A DNA stretch of 64,000 nucleotides from Agromyces sp. Root81 (GCF_001429165.1 NZ_LMIR01000001.1:642875-706874); one strand, 5' to 3'. Positions 8,030 to 17,726 are shown, counted from the stretch's first letter. Made by a program: numbers and translations. Notes: generated from the sequence alone by a model not told the origin.

Positions 8030-10075
8030 ATGAGCGACCACTCCAACCCGTTCCTCGAACCGAGCCCGCTGCCCTACCGGCTCCCCCTCTTCGCCCTCAT
8101 CCGGCCCGAGCATTACCGGGAGGCGATCGAACTCGGCATGCACGAGCAGCGACGGGCGGTGGAGGCGATCGCGACGGATGCCTCGGCGCCGACCTTCGAG
8201 AACACCATCGTCGCCCTCGAGCGCTCCGGCGAGCTGCTCCGACGGGTCATGCCCGTCTTCGAGAACGCGAGTTCCGCCGACAGCGACGCCGCGATCGACG
8301 CCCTCGAGGTCGAGTTCGCGCCGCTCCTCGCGGCCCATCGCGACGCGATCCTCCTCGATCCGCGCATCTACGCCCGCCTGGTCGAGCTGCACGCTGCGCG
8401 CGACGAGCTCGGCCTCGACGCCGAGTCGGCGCAGGTGCTCGAGCGCCACCACCGTACGGCGACGCTCGCCGGGGCCGCACTCGGCGCCGCCGAACGCGCC
8501 GAACTCACCGCCATGAACACCCGCATCTCCGAGCTCACGACCGACTTCCAGCAGCGCCTCCTCGCCGACACGAACGAGCTGGCACTCCACCTCACCGACC
8601 CCGACGAGCTCGCCGGCCTCGACGCCGGTCGACGTTCGGCGGCGCGCGAGGCCGCCGTCTCCCGCGGCCTCGACGGGTGGCTCATCACGCTCGTGCTGCC
8701 GACCGGGCAACCGGCACTCGCCGCCCTCGAACGCGATGACGTGCGCGACCGCCTGCTCGCCGCGTCGCGAGCACGCGGATGCCGCGGCGGCGCCCACGAC
8801 ACGCGAGCCGCGCTCCTCGAACTCGTCCGCCTCCGCGCAGATCGGGCCCGGCTCCTCGGCTTCGACAGTCATGCGGCGGCCGTGACCGTCGATGAGACCG
8901 CCGGCACGCCCGAGGCCGTCGCCGAACTCCTCGATCGGCTCGTGCCCGCCGCCACGGCCAACGCCGGGCGCGAAGCGCTCGCCCTCGCCGAGCAGGGGAC
9001 GGCGAGCGGCCGACGGCCGGTCGAGGCATCCGACTGGGCGCTGCTGAGCGAGGCGGTTCGGCGCGAACGGTACGCCGTCGACCTCGAGGAGATGCGCCCG
9101 TACCTCGAGTTCGATCGCGTGCTGACACGCGGCGTCTTCCGTGCGGCGGCGCTGCTCTACGGACTGACGTTCGCCGAGCGCGCCGACCTCGTGGGCTACC
9201 ATCCCGAGACGCGCGTGTTCGAGGTGTTCGAAGAGGACGGCACCGCGGTCGGCCTGTACCTGCTCGACCTCTATACCCGCGATTCGAAGCGCGGCGGCGC
9301 CTGGATGAGCTCGCTCGTCGAGCAGTCGACGCTCGAGGGAACGCTCCCCGTCGTCGTGAACAACATGAACGTCGCGCGGCCTGCCGACGGTGAGCCGACG
9401 CTTCTCACGCTCGACGAGACGGAGACCCTCTTCCACGAGTTCGGGCACGCACTGCACGGACTGCTCTCCGACGTCGTGCACCCCTCGGTGTCGGGCACGA
9501 ACGTGTACCGCGACTTCGTCGAGCTGCCGAGCCAGGTCAACGAGCTCTGGGTCCTCCGGCCCGAGGTGCTCGGCGAGTACGCCGTGCACCACGAGACCGG
9601 CGAGCGGATGCCGCAGCAGCTCGTCGATCGCCTGCTGGCGTCGCGCACCTTCAACGAGGGCTTCGCCACCAGCGAATACCTCGCGGCGGCCGTGCTCGAT
9701 CAGGCGTGGCACCGCCTCTCCCCCGCAGACGCCGCCGCAGTGACCGACGTCGCCGATTTCGAGCACCGGGCCCTCGCTGCGGCCGGACTCGACGCCCCGT
9801 TGGTGCCGCCCCGCTATTCGAGCACGTACTTCGCGCACGTGTTCGCGGGCGGTTACGACGCCGGGTACTACTCGTACATCTGGAGCGAGGTGCCCGGCGC
9901 CGACATCATGGCGTGGTTCGTGGCGAACGGCGGCGCGACCCGGGCGAACGGCGACCGTTACCGGCGCGAGATCCTCGCCCCGGGAGGCTCACGCGACCCG
10001 CGGGACTCGATCCGCAGCCTCCTCGGGCGCGAACCCGACATCGCCGCGCTCCTCGAGCGGCGCGGCCTCGCCTGA
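8030..10075 (+). CDS. M3 family metallopeptidase (peptidyl-dipeptidase Dcp / oligopeptidase A type)
   Basis: 681-aa zinc peptidase that cleaves short peptides in the cytoplasm. The zinc motif HEFGH is at residues 469-473 within ETLFHEFGHALHGLLS, the third ligand is probably E498 in RDFVELPSQ, and the substrate-gating motif FAGGYDAGYYSYIWSEVPG lies near the C-terminus. The length and the N-terminal helical half fit the Dcp/PrlC group. There is no signal peptide. The ATG at 8030 is preferred over in-frame upstream starts because the family N-terminus begins a few residues later (NPFLEPSPLPY). It is a single gene, divergent from the methyltransferase and ended by a strong palindromic hairpin. 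Confidence 0.93.
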   Translation: MSDHSNPFLEPSPLPYRLPLFALIRPEHYREAIELGMHEQRRAVEAIATDASAPTFENTIVALERSGELLRRVMPVFENASSADSDAAIDALEVEFAPLLAAHRDAILLDPRIYARLVELHAARDELGLDAESAQVLERHHRTATLAGAALGAAERAELTAMNTRISELTTDFQQRLLADTNELALHLTDPDELAGLDAGRRSAAREAAVSRGLDGWLITLVLPTGQPALAALERDDVRDRLLAASRARGCRGGAHDTRAALLELVRLRADRARLLGFDSHAAAVTVDETAGTPEAVAELLDRLVPAATANAGREALALAEQGTASGRRPVEASDWALLSEAVRRERYAVDLEEMRPYLEFDRVLTRGVFRAAALLYGLTFAERADLVGYHPETRVFEVFEEDGTAVGLYLLDLYTRDSKRGGAWMSSLVEQSTLEGTLPVVVNNMNVARPADGEPTLLTLDETETLFHEFGHALHGLLSDVVHPSVSGTNVYRDFVELPSQVNELWVLRPEVLGEYAVHHETGERMPQQLVDRLLASRTFNEGFATSEYLAAAVLDQAWHRLSPADAAAVTDVADFEHRALAAAGLDAPLVPPRYSSTYFAHVFAGGYDAGYYSYIWSEVPGADIMAWFVANGGATRANGDRYRREILAPGGSRDPRDSIRSLLGREPDIAALLERRGLA

Positions 10076-10077
10076 GA

Positions 10078-10119
10078 CGACGGATGCCCCGTGCAGCATG
10101 CTGCACGGGGCATCCGTCG
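10078..10119. terminator. Strong bidirectional terminator, 42-bp perfect palindrome
   Basis: The 42 bases are a perfect inverted repeat: a 19-bp stem with a 4-base turn, beginning CGACGGATGCCCCGTGCA. It lies between the stop of the M3 peptidase (+) and sufT (-) and can serve both. Each arm contains the word GGATGCC, which recurs in other hairpins of this window. Confidence 0.85.
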
Positions 10120-10171
10120 ATCGAAGCGGTCGGTCAGATCGCGAGATCGCGATTGCGCGGATCGCGAGGTG

Positions 10172-10501
10172 TCAGATCGCGAATCCGAGGGCGCGCATCA
10201 TGTCGCGGCCGTCGTCGGTGATGCGTTCGGGGCCCCACGGCGGCATCCACACCCAGTTGATGCGGAACGCGTCGACCGTGCCGTCGAGCGCCTCGGCGGT
10301 CTGCTCCTCGATGACGTCGGTGAGGGGGCATCCGGCGCTCGTGAGCGTCATGTGGATGACCAGCGCATCGTTCTCGTCGTCCCAGCCGAGGTCGTAGATG
10401 AGGCCGAGGTCGACGATGTTGACCCCGAGTTCGGGGTCCATGACGTCTTTGAGCGCCTCGGTGACCTGATCGAAGCGCTCGGGCGCGAGTGAGGTGACCA
10501 T
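10172..10501 (-). CDS. sufT: Metal-sulfur cluster assembly factor, SufT/MIP18 (DUF59) family
   Basis: 109-aa DUF59 protein, the last gene of the suf operon. It carries the family pattern VMDPELGVNIVDLGLIYDL, the reactive-cysteine segment TLTSAGCPLTDVIEEQ and the C-terminal WMPPWGPERITDDGR. SufT-like proteins help deliver or mature Fe-S clusters on target proteins in the cytoplasm. It starts 20 bases after the sufC stop. Besides read-through from sufB, the minus strand shows TAGAAT six bases before the ATG, so the gene may also have its own leaderless transcript. The call is secure at family level; the exact step is inferred. Confidence 0.93.
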   Translation of the reverse strand: MVTSLAPERFDQVTEALKDVMDPELGVNIVDLGLIYDLGWDDENDALVIHMTLTSAGCPLTDVIEEQTAEALDGTVDAFRINWVWMPPWGPERITDDGRDMMRALGFAI

Positions 10502-10507
10502 GCTGCG

Positions 10508-10513
10508 ATTCTA
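10508..10513 (-). promoter_or_regulatory. Internal -10 element for sufT, leaderless type
   Basis: Minus-strand TAGAAT, five of six bases of TATAAT, followed by CGCAGC and the ATG at 10501. It sits in the 20-base gap after sufC, so any -35 contact would fall inside the sufC coding end. Confidence 0.45.
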
Positions 10514-10521
10514 CCCTCGGC

Positions 10522-11304
<783 letters not shown>

Positions 11305-11356
11305 GTTCGTAGTGGTCTCTTTCGGTTGCCGGCCGTTCCGGGCCGGAGAAGGTGTG

Positions 11357-11683
11357 TCAGACGGTCAGGGTGACCGCGGGATCGATGTGGACGTCGCCGT
11401 CCTTGAGCTCGACCTGGTAGACCGGGACGGGCTCGTACGCGGGCAGCGTCAAGGGCTTGCCCGTCTTGAGGGAGAACATGGAACCGTGCGCCCAGCACTC
11501 GAGGGTGTCGTCTTCCACGAAGCCCTCTGCGAGCGAGATGTCGCCATGCGTGCAGGTGTCTCCGATGGCGAAGACATCACCTGCAGCGTCTTTCACGACG
11601 GCGATGGGAACGCCCTCGAGCACGAAGCGCGACGCTTCGTTGACGGCGAGATCGTCGATGGCGCACACACGCACGGATGTCAC
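11357..11683 (-). CDS. Rieske-type [2Fe-2S] ferredoxin embedded in the suf operon
   Basis: 108-aa single-domain Rieske protein. The cluster ligands are visible as C44-T-H46 and C63-W-A-H66 (CXH...CXXH) in DTCTHGDISLAEG and LECWAHGSMF, followed by the usual GKPLTLPAYEPVPVY strand pair. Such proteins are annotated as non-heme iron oxygenase ferredoxin subunits or NirD-like; here it probably acts as an electron donor in the Fe-S assembly setting, which is inference from position. GTG 11683 begins one base after the sufD stop and is the only start giving a full domain without a long out-of-family extension. An alternative longer frame covers sufD sequence and is rejected. Confidence 0.92.
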   Translation of the reverse strand: MTSVRVCAIDDLAVNEASRFVLEGVPIAVVKDAAGDVFAIGDTCTHGDISLAEGFVEDDTLECWAHGSMFSLKTGKPLTLPAYEPVPVYQVELKDGDVHIDPAVTLTV

Positions 11684-11684
11684 G

Positions 11685-12866
11685 TCAGCGACCTTCCAGT
11701 TCAGCCTCGATCGCCGCCGTGAGGCGGGCTTCGAGGTCGGCCGAGCCGATCTTCTGCACGATGTCGGTGAGGAAGCCGCGCACGACGAGGCGACGCGCCT
11801 CGTCTTCGCGGATGCCGCGTGCCATGAGGTAGAACAACTGCTCGTCGTCGAAGCGGCCAGTGGCACTCGCGTGCCCGGCGCCCTCGATGTCGCCGGTCTC
11901 GATCTCGAGGTTCGGCACGGAGTCGGCACGGGTGCCTTCGGTGAGCACGAGGTTGCGGTTCTGCTCGTAGCTGTCGGTGCCGACCGCGGCGTTGCCGATG
12001 AGCACGTCGCCGATCCAGACGGTGCGCGCACCGGCGCCCTGCAGCGCGCCCTTGTAGGTCACGCGGCTCTTGGTGTGCGGTGCGTCGTGGTGCACGTAGA
12101 CCTGCTGCTCGAGGTGCTGACCGGCATCGGCGAAGTACAGGCCGAGGGCCTCGATGTCGGCGCCCTGCTCGGCGAGGTGGGTCGACGGGTTCACCCGCAC
12201 GACCTTGCCGCCGAGCGAGACGACGATGTGCTTCAGGAACGAGTCGCGGCCGAGGCGGGCGAACTGGCTCGAGAGGTGCACGGCCTCGTCGTCCCACTCC
12301 TGCAGCGAGACGACGGTGAGGGATGCCCCGGCGCCGACGAGGATCTCGACGTTCTCGCTGAGTCGGGCGGCGCCCGTGCCGGCGAGCACGACGAAGCCGC
12401 GGCTGTTCGGCGCGGCCTCGATGACGGTGTGCGCGGCGCGCGGCGTGTCGCCGAGCGCGGTGCGGGTCACGACCGCGATCTTCTCGTCTTCACCGGTGAC
12501 GGAGACGAGAAGGGCCTCTTCGAACGTCGACCACGCGTTGGCGCTCGCGCGCTCCTCGGGCGTGCCCGCCGTGCCGACGCGGGCGTCATCGCGCGGGATG
12601 TAGGAGAACGAGATGCCCGGGACATCCGTCGTCTCGATCGTCAGTCGCGAACCGTCGAGTTCGCCGCCCGTGAGGTCGGCGAACGCGGCGACCGGGGAGA
12701 GCTTCCACTCGTGCTCGCGGCCGCTGACCGGCGCGAAGTCCTCGACGTTCACCGAGCGGAACCGCTCGGAGCGGGTCTGCACGGGCACGAAGGCGCCGTC
12801 GGAGTGCGCGACGAGGCCGTGCTGGCCGGCAGTAGGCATAGCTGTGCTGGTCATCTGATCGGTCAT
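11685..12866 (-). CDS. sufD: Fe-S cluster assembly protein SufD
   Basis: 393-aa partner of SufB in the SufBC2D scaffold. The C-terminal SUF-FeS core is recognisable from YVHHDAPHTKSRVTYKGALQ, SYEQNRNLVLTEG, VPNLEIETGDIEGAGHASATG and FYLMARGIREDEARRLVVRGF. The HASATG and SRGI/ARGI-type motifs mark the SufB/SufD beta-helix. The N-terminal 130 residues are less conserved, as usual for SufD. ATG 12866 starts two bases after the sufB stop; an internal ATG at 12854 is the alternative. It is co-transcribed with sufB upstream and the Rieske gene downstream. It acts in cytoplasmic cluster assembly. Confidence 0.96.
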   Translation of the reverse strand: MTDQMTSTAMPTAGQHGLVAHSDGAFVPVQTRSERFRSVNVEDFAPVSGREHEWKLSPVAAFADLTGGELDGSRLTIETTDVPGISFSYIPRDDARVGTAGTPEERASANAWSTFEEALLVSVTGEDEKIAVVTRTALGDTPRAAHTVIEAAPNSRGFVVLAGTGAARLSENVEILVGAGASLTVVSLQEWDDEAVHLSSQFARLGRDSFLKHIVVSLGGKVVRVNPSTHLAEQGADIEALGLYFADAGQHLEQQVYVHHDAPHTKSRVTYKGALQGAGARTVWIGDVLIGNAAVGTDSYEQNRNLVLTEGTRADSVPNLEIETGDIEGAGHASATGRFDDEQLFYLMARGIREDEARRLVVRGFLTDIVQKIGSADLEARLTAAIEAELEGR

Positions 12867-12868
12867 TC

Positions 12869-14287
12869 CTAGCCGACGCTGCCTTCCATGCCCATCTCGA
12901 TGAGCTTGTTGAGTTCCATCGCGTATTCCATCGGGAGCTCGCGCGCGATCGGCTCGATGAAGCCGCGCACGATCATCGACATGGCCTCGGTCTCGTCGAT
13001 GCCACGGCTCATCAGGTAGAAGAGCTGCTCCTCGCTGACCTTCGAGACCGTGGCCTCGTGTCCGAGCTTCACGTCGTCGACGCGGATGTCGATCGACGGG
13101 TAGGTGTCGGAGCGGGAGATCGTGTCGACGAGCAGTGCATCGCAGACGACGCTGTTCGCCGAGTGGTGGGCGTTCGCGTCGATGCGCACCTCGCCGCGGT
13201 AGCCGGCTCGGCCACCGCCGCGTGCGATCGACTTCGAGACGATCGACGACTGCGTGTACGGCGCCATGTGGATCATCTTCGCGCCGGCGTCCTGGTGCTG
13301 ACCGGGGCCCGCGAATGCGACCGAGAGCGTCTCGCCCTTGGCGTGCTCGCCCATCAGGAAGATCGACGGGTACTTCATCGTGACCTTCGAGCCGATGTTG
13401 CCGTCGACCCACTCCATGGTGGCGCCTTCGGCGGCCGTGGCGCGCTTGGTGACGAGGTTGTAGACGTTGTTCGACCAGTTCTGGATGGTCGTGTACCGAA
13501 CGCGGGCGTCTTTCTTGACGATGATCTCGACGACGGCCGAGTGCAGCGAGTCGCTCTTGTAGATCGGCGCGGTGCAGCCCTCGATGTAGTGCACGTAGCT
13601 GCCCTCATCGGCGATGATCAGCGTGCGCTCGAACTGGCCCATGTTCTCGGTGTTGATGCGGAAGTAGGCCTGCAGCGGGATCTCGACGTGCACGCCCTTC
13701 GGCACGTAGACGAACGAACCGCCCGACCACACGGCCGTGTTGAGCGCCGCGAACTTGTTGTCGCCCGCGGGGATCACGGTGCCGAAGTACTCCTCGAAGA
13801 ACTCGGGGTGCTCCTTCAGCGCGGTGTCGGTGTCCATGAAGATGACGCCCTGGCGCTCGAGCTCTTCATTGATCTGGTGGTAGACCACCTCGGACTCGTA
13901 CTGGGCCGCAACGCCCGCGACGAGGCGCTGGCGCTCGGCCTCGGGGATGCCGAGCTTCTCGTACGTGTTCTTGATGTCGTCGGGCAGGTCTTCCCAGGTC
14001 TGGGCCTGCTTCTCGGTCGACCGCACGAAGTACTTGATGTTGTCGAAGTCGATCTCCGACAGGTCGGCGCCCCAGGTCGGCATGGGCTTGCGCTCGAAGA
14101 GTTTCAGGGCGCGCTGGCGACGCTGGAGCATCCATTCGGGCTCCGCCTTCAGCGCGGAGATGTCGGCGACCACCTCCGGCGAGATGCCGCGTCGGGCCGA
14201 GGCCCCCGCGGCGTCGGAGTCGGCCCAGCCGAACTCGTAGGTACCGAGCCCTTCGAGTTCCGGTCGGTCGATCAGTACGTCCGTCAT
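12869..14287 (-). CDS. sufB: Fe-S cluster assembly protein SufB
   Basis: 472-aa scaffold protein on which clusters are built. Diagnostic segments are [75 protein letters not shown] and [19 protein letters not shown]; the cysteine in EGCTAP is the conserved cluster-site residue of SufB. First gene of sufB-sufD-Rieske-sufC-sufT. ATG 14287 has a strong purine-rich ribosome binding site (GGAGGAGAAGAGGGAGAGC). No SufR-type repressor gene, SufS or SufU lies in this operon. A TTAGGTT element 110 bases upstream may mark the promoter or a metal-regulator half-site. Confidence 0.97.
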   Translation of the reverse strand: MTDVLIDRPELEGLGTYEFGWADSDAAGASARRGISPEVVADISALKAEPEWMLQRRQRALKLFERKPMPTWGADLSEIDFDNIKYFVRSTEKQAQTWEDLPDDIKNTYEKLGIPEAERQRLVAGVAAQYESEVVYHQINEELERQGVIFMDTDTALKEHPEFFEEYFGTVIPAGDNKFAALNTAVWSGGSFVYVPKGVHVEIPLQAYFRINTENMGQFERTLIIADEGSYVHYIEGCTAPIYKSDSLHSAVVEIIVKKDARVRYTTIQNWSNNVYNLVTKRATAAEGATMEWVDGNIGSKVTMKYPSIFLMGEHAKGETLSVAFAGPGQHQDAGAKMIHMAPYTQSSIVSKSIARGGGRAGYRGEVRIDANAHHSANSVVCDALLVDTISRSDTYPSIDIRVDDVKLGHEATVSKVSEEQLFYLMSRGIDETEAMSMIVRGFIEPIARELPMEYAMELNKLIEMGMEGSVG

Positions 14288-14539
14288 GCTCTCCCTCTTC
14301 TCCTCCCGTGCAAACCGGCTATCAGGCCGGCTCATTCCCCTCGTGAGTCGAGGTGCTCGTTGAGTGGGTGATGATGTGCCCGGTGGCGCTAGTGCCAACC
14401 TAAGATGGTATGCGGCCCGTGGCGCGCGATCTCGCGCGGTCGGCGGGCCTACCAACCCCTCAAGTCTATAGGGTCGCGGCGGGCGCGGGGCAGGACTCCC
14501 AGTGCCATCACAGCGCGATCCGGATCAGGAACGACCCGC
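14288..14539. promoter_or_regulatory. Divergent control region between sufB and ctaA
   Basis: 252 bases separate the two divergent genes. On the minus strand TTAGGTT (14403-14397) contains a possible -10 (TAGGTT) for sufB with a leader of about 100 bases, and is also identical to the left half of a DtxR/IdeR box; the right half is not conserved. TATAGACT (minus, around 14470-14463) is a second candidate -10. For ctaA, AGGA lies about nine bases before the GTG. No open reading frame here looks real. Confidence 0.4.
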
Positions 14540-15448
14540 GTGACCCGCACTCTCCGCTTCTTCGCCTGGGCCTCGTTCATCGCCCAGGTCACGATCATCG
14601 CGACGGGCGGCGCGGTGCGCCTGACGGGTTCCGGTCTCGGCTGCCCGACCTGGCCGACCTGCACGGCCGAATCCCTCGTGCCGACCGACGAGCTGACCTA
14701 CCACTCGCTCATCGAGTTCGGCAATCGCCTGATGACCGGTGTGGTGGGCATCATCGCGCTCATCGTGTTCCTGCTGGTGTGGCGCATCCGGCGCGAGCGC
14801 CGCGACCTCTTCGTGCTCTCGTTCCTCGTCGGCATCGGCATCGTCGCGCAGGCCATCGTCGGCGGCATCACGGTGTGGACCGGGCTGAACCCGTTCATCG
14901 TCGGGTTCCACTACGTCTCGTCGCTCGCCCTCGTCTGCATCTCCGCGGCGTTCCTCGCGCGCATGGACTCCCCCGCCGGTCCCCGCGAATCCGCGGTGCC
15001 CGGCTGGTACGCGGGCCTCACCCACGTCACGAGCGCGGTGCTCTTCATCTCCATCGTCTTCGGCGTGCTGACCACCGGTTCGGGCCCGCACTCGGGCGAC
15101 ACGGAGGCCGGCCGCACCGGCTTCGACTCCGTGTTCCTCGAGCACGTGCATGCCTGGCCGGGCTACGCACTGCTCGCGCTGACCCTCGTGCTCGTCATCG
15201 CGGCCTGGCGGCTGCGCCTGCCGACCCTGCGCTGGTCGATCGCCCTGCTCGCGATCGAGCTCGTGCAGGTCGGTGTCGGCCTCTACCAGGCGCGCAACGG
15301 CCTGCCCGCCCTCGCGGTCGGCGTGCACATGGTGCTCGCGGCGCTGACGGCCGCCGCGATGACGATCGTCATCATGCGGCTGAAGCGCCCGGTGACGAGC
15401 GGGGTCGCGGCCGGCGAGGACGCGGCCGCCGAGGCATCCGCTCGCTGA
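14540..15448 (+). CDS. ctaA: Heme A synthase
   Basis: 302-aa polytopic membrane enzyme (COX15/CtaA) that oxidises the C8 methyl of heme O to make heme A for aa3-type cytochrome oxidase. Eight hydrophobic segments are visible. After the first helix comes the family motif GGAVRLTGSGLGCPTWPTC, then SLIEFGNRLMTG with the first heme-ligand histidine region nearby, and in the second half GSGPHSGD and VFLEHVHAWPGYALL, HMVLAALTAA. GTG 14540 was chosen because VTRTLRFFAWASF starts directly before helix 1 and AGGA sits nine bases upstream; an ORF reaching further upstream has no family support. Its partner enzyme CtaB is encoded 1.2 kb away on the other strand. Confidence 0.94.
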   Translation: MTRTLRFFAWASFIAQVTIIATGGAVRLTGSGLGCPTWPTCTAESLVPTDELTYHSLIEFGNRLMTGVVGIIALIVFLLVWRIRRERRDLFVLSFLVGIGIVAQAIVGGITVWTGLNPFIVGFHYVSSLALVCISAAFLARMDSPAGPRESAVPGWYAGLTHVTSAVLFISIVFGVLTTGSGPHSGDTEAGRTGFDSVFLEHVHAWPGYALLALTLVLVIAAWRLRLPTLRWSIALLAIELVQVGVGLYQARNGLPALAVGVHMVLAALTAAAMTIVIMRLKRPVTSGVAAGEDAAAEASAR

Positions 15449-15451
15449 AGC

Positions 15452-15523
15452 CACCACAGCTTCGGGAGGCCTCACGGCTTCGGGAGGCACCACGGTTTCT
15501 GGAGGCCTCACGGCTTCGGAATT
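15452..15523. repeat. Four tandem 18-bp repeats between ctaA and the DUF559 gene
   Basis: Units at 15452-15469, 15470-15487, 15488-15505 and 15506-15523 follow the consensus CCTCACGGCTTCGGGAGG with one to a few changes each. Every complete unit begins CCTC-like and ends GAGG, so each can fold back on itself and neighbouring units meet in GAGGCCTC. The array fills most of the gap between the converging genes and may act as a composite terminator. Confidence 0.85.
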
Positions 15524-15580
15524 CTGCACCCGAACGGCGCGCTTCGACCGATCCCTCCGATCGGGCGCAGATCACCGAGA

Positions 15581-16531
15581 TCACGCCGAACGCAGATGCA
15601 GGCCCTGGCCGACTGCGCGGACGATCATGTCCTGCACGCTCGGCCAATCGTCGATCACCTGCCGGTATCCGACCCGGATGACGCGGTAACCGCGCAGCAT
15701 CAGCGCCGCATCGTGCGCATTGTCCTCGATGCGCTGCTCGCCGACATGATGCCCTCCGTCGATCTGCAGGACGAGGCGATCGCCGAGCAGGAAGTCGACC
15801 CGGTGCCCCTCGATCCACGCCTGCGGCACGATCCGGAGACCGAGCCATCGCAGTCGCGGGAGGACGATCGATTCGAGCCCCGAATCGGCGAACGGGTTCG
15901 CTGCGGCGAGGACGTCGCGCGCCCGTCCCCTCAGCGGAAGGCGCGAGAGCACGTCGAGGTCGACGAGCCGCTTCCGCAGGGCGGAATCCCAGACCGCGAG
16001 GGCCGCTTCGAGCGGTTGGCACGCCGCCACGACGGCGAGCACGTTCTCGATCGGATCGACCAGTGAGTCCGGATGCCGCGGCAGCAACGGTTGCGCCCAA
16101 TGCACCGTTCCGTGGACCCGGGGCACCGCCGCATGCGGGTCGGCGGCGACGTGCAGGTGCGGGTGCGCGAGCACCCAGAGTCCGAGACGCCGAGCCTGGG
16201 TGATGCACGAGAGCACCGACCCAATGCTCGCCGCCGTGACGAGCTCGTAGTCGGCGTCGGGCAGGGCCAGCCAGTTGCGCCGCACCCGGACGACGCGACC
16301 CCGATCGATGGCGGTTCGGAGGTGGTGCCGTGAGTATCCGGCGGACTGGAGGGTGGTCGCTCTCGCGACTCCCCCGGTGCGACGCATCGCGTATTCGAGA
16401 TCTCCCATGGAGACCGACGATGACGCAGCGCCGCGGGCCGGACCGCCGCGCGACTCGAGTTGTGCGAGAGCAGCCGAGGACCCGGTCTGGGGAGGAGCGG
16501 TCGCCCGCACCGTGAGATCGGAGATCTGCAC
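15581..16531 (-). CDS. AbiEi-like winged-helix / DUF559 nuclease-fold protein
   Basis: 316 aa. The N-terminal part (after about residue 42) has a GGVARATTLQSAGYSRHHLR helix-turn-helix and GRVVRVRRNWLALP wing resembling the AbiEi antitoxin family. The C-terminal 110 residues have the DUF559/Vsr-like restriction-endonuclease fold signature: GLESIVLPRLRWLG, HRVDFLLGDRLVLQIDGGHH and LMLRGYRVIRVGYRQVIDDW, with the acidic D and the QIDGGHH pair in the expected catalytic positions. Biological role unknown; such solitary genes are frequent in Microbacteriaceae. GTG 16531 has no ribosome binding site but TATTCG lies seven bases before it; ATG 16408 is the alternative start. Confidence 0.8.
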   Translation of the reverse strand: MQISDLTVRATAPPQTGSSAALAQLESRGGPARGAASSSVSMGDLEYAMRRTGGVARATTLQSAGYSRHHLRTAIDRGRVVRVRRNWLALPDADYELVTAASIGSVLSCITQARRLGLWVLAHPHLHVAADPHAAVPRVHGTVHWAQPLLPRHPDSLVDPIENVLAVVAACQPLEAALAVWDSALRKRLVDLDVLSRLPLRGRARDVLAAANPFADSGLESIVLPRLRWLGLRIVPQAWIEGHRVDFLLGDRLVLQIDGGHHVGEQRIEDNAHDAALMLRGYRVIRVGYRQVIDDWPSVQDMIVRAVGQGLHLRSA

Positions 16532-16638
16532 ACGCTCGGACGAATACCGCCGGCTCGATCCGATCCGAGCGCGATCTCCGAATCTGCGATGGGACCGGCG
16601 CGACCGGCGAGCGGGAGACCGCGACGCCGCGCCTCAGG

Positions 16639-17559
16639 TCAGAACGGCAGCAGCGGGTCGATGCCGACCGCGAGGAAGAGCAGCGACAGGTACGCGATCG
16701 AGCCGTGGAAGACCCGCATCGGCGAGACCTGCTCATGGCGGATCGCGAGGTTGTAGAGGCGGTGCGTCTCGTAGATGAACCAGATGCCCGTGACGACCGC
16801 GACGGTCGAATAGACGAGCCCCATGTCGGCGACCGGGATGAGCAGCAGCGAGCAGGCGACCGTCGCCCATGCGTAGAGGATGACCTGCAGCCCGACCTGG
16901 GCCCGGCCGCGCACGACCGCGAGCATCGGCACTCCGGCGGCAGCGTAGTCCTCCTTGTACTTCATCGAGAGCGGCCAGTAGTGCGGCGGCGTCCAGAGGA
17001 AGATGATGAGGAAGAGGATGACCGGCGGCCAGCTGAGATCGCCGGTGACCGCGGCCCAGCCGATCAGTACGGGCATGCAGCCCGCGACGCCGCCCCAGAC
17101 GATGTTCTGGGCGGTGCGGCGCTTCAGGATCAGGCTGTAGAAGACCACGTAGAGCAGGATCGCGCCGAGCGAGAGCGCCGCGGCGAGCCAGTTGGTGAAC
17201 AGGCCCAGCCAGACGATCGAGGCGATGCCGAGCGCGTACGCGAAGACGAGCGCTTCGCGATCGGTCAGCTCGCCGGTCACGAGCGGGCGCCCCTGCGTGC
17301 GCTTCATGACCCGATCGATGTCACGGTCGATGTAGCAGTTGAACGCACCGGCCGAGCCGGCGCTCATGGCGCCGCCGATGAGCGTGGCGATGAGCAGCCA
17401 GAGGCTCGGCAGCCCCTGCTGGGCGAGGATCATGGTCGGCGCGGTCACGACGAGCAGCAGCTCGATCACGCGCGGCTTCGTGAGGGCCAGGTAGGCCGAG
17501 AGCTTGCGCCGGACGGTCATCGCCGGACGGCGGTCTCTGGTCTCTACGGCTGCCTGCAT
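16639..17559 (-). CDS. ctaB: Protoheme IX farnesyltransferase (heme O synthase)
   Basis: 306-aa UbiA-superfamily membrane prenyltransferase that adds the farnesyl chain to heme B, the step before CtaA. The substrate/Mg site is visible in [19 protein letters not shown] (DXXXD type), and the second aspartate-rich loop region in [18 protein letters not shown]. About nine membrane helices follow a short cytoplasmic N-terminus containing [18 protein letters not shown] 17559 was selected over a longer frame because AGAGGAA lies just upstream and the family begins near [17 protein letters not shown]. It is divergent from tkt, the usual actinobacterial arrangement. The DUF559 gene starts 107 bases downstream. 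Confidence 0.96.
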   Translation of the reverse strand: MQAAVETRDRRPAMTVRRKLSAYLALTKPRVIELLLVVTAPTMILAQQGLPSLWLLIATLIGGAMSAGSAGAFNCYIDRDIDRVMKRTQGRPLVTGELTDREALVFAYALGIASIVWLGLFTNWLAAALSLGAILLYVVFYSLILKRRTAQNIVWGGVAGCMPVLIGWAAVTGDLSWPPVILFLIIFLWTPPHYWPLSMKYKEDYAAAGVPMLAVVRGRAQVGLQVILYAWATVACSLLLIPVADMGLVYSTVAVVTGIWFIYETHRLYNLAIRHEQVSPMRVFHGSIAYLSLLFLAVGIDPLLPF

Positions 17560-17609
17560 CGTTCCTCTTCCGGCGCGCGGGCGCGCATGTGCCGCCACGC
17601 CCATCTCCG

Positions 17610-17615
17610 ATTCTA
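17610..17615 (-). promoter_or_regulatory. Probable -10 element of ctaB
   Basis: Minus-strand TAGAAT, five of six consensus bases, 50 bases before the ctaB ATG. The -35 region is GC-rich and not recognisable. Confidence 0.4.
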
Positions 17616-17726
17616 TGACATCATGTGTCGCCCGTTCGGTTCGGCCCCCTTCCGCGCCCCTGCGCCTCACTTCCGAGCACGACGACGGTGAGCATCGCGT
17701 CACCGTCATGAAACATGAGGAGTCCA

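Noticed and set aside
11685..13412. A longer frame extending sufD upstream through sufB
   Set aside because: The extra N-terminus is out of frame with sufB and has no SufD similarity; ATG 12866 follows the sufB stop by two bases.
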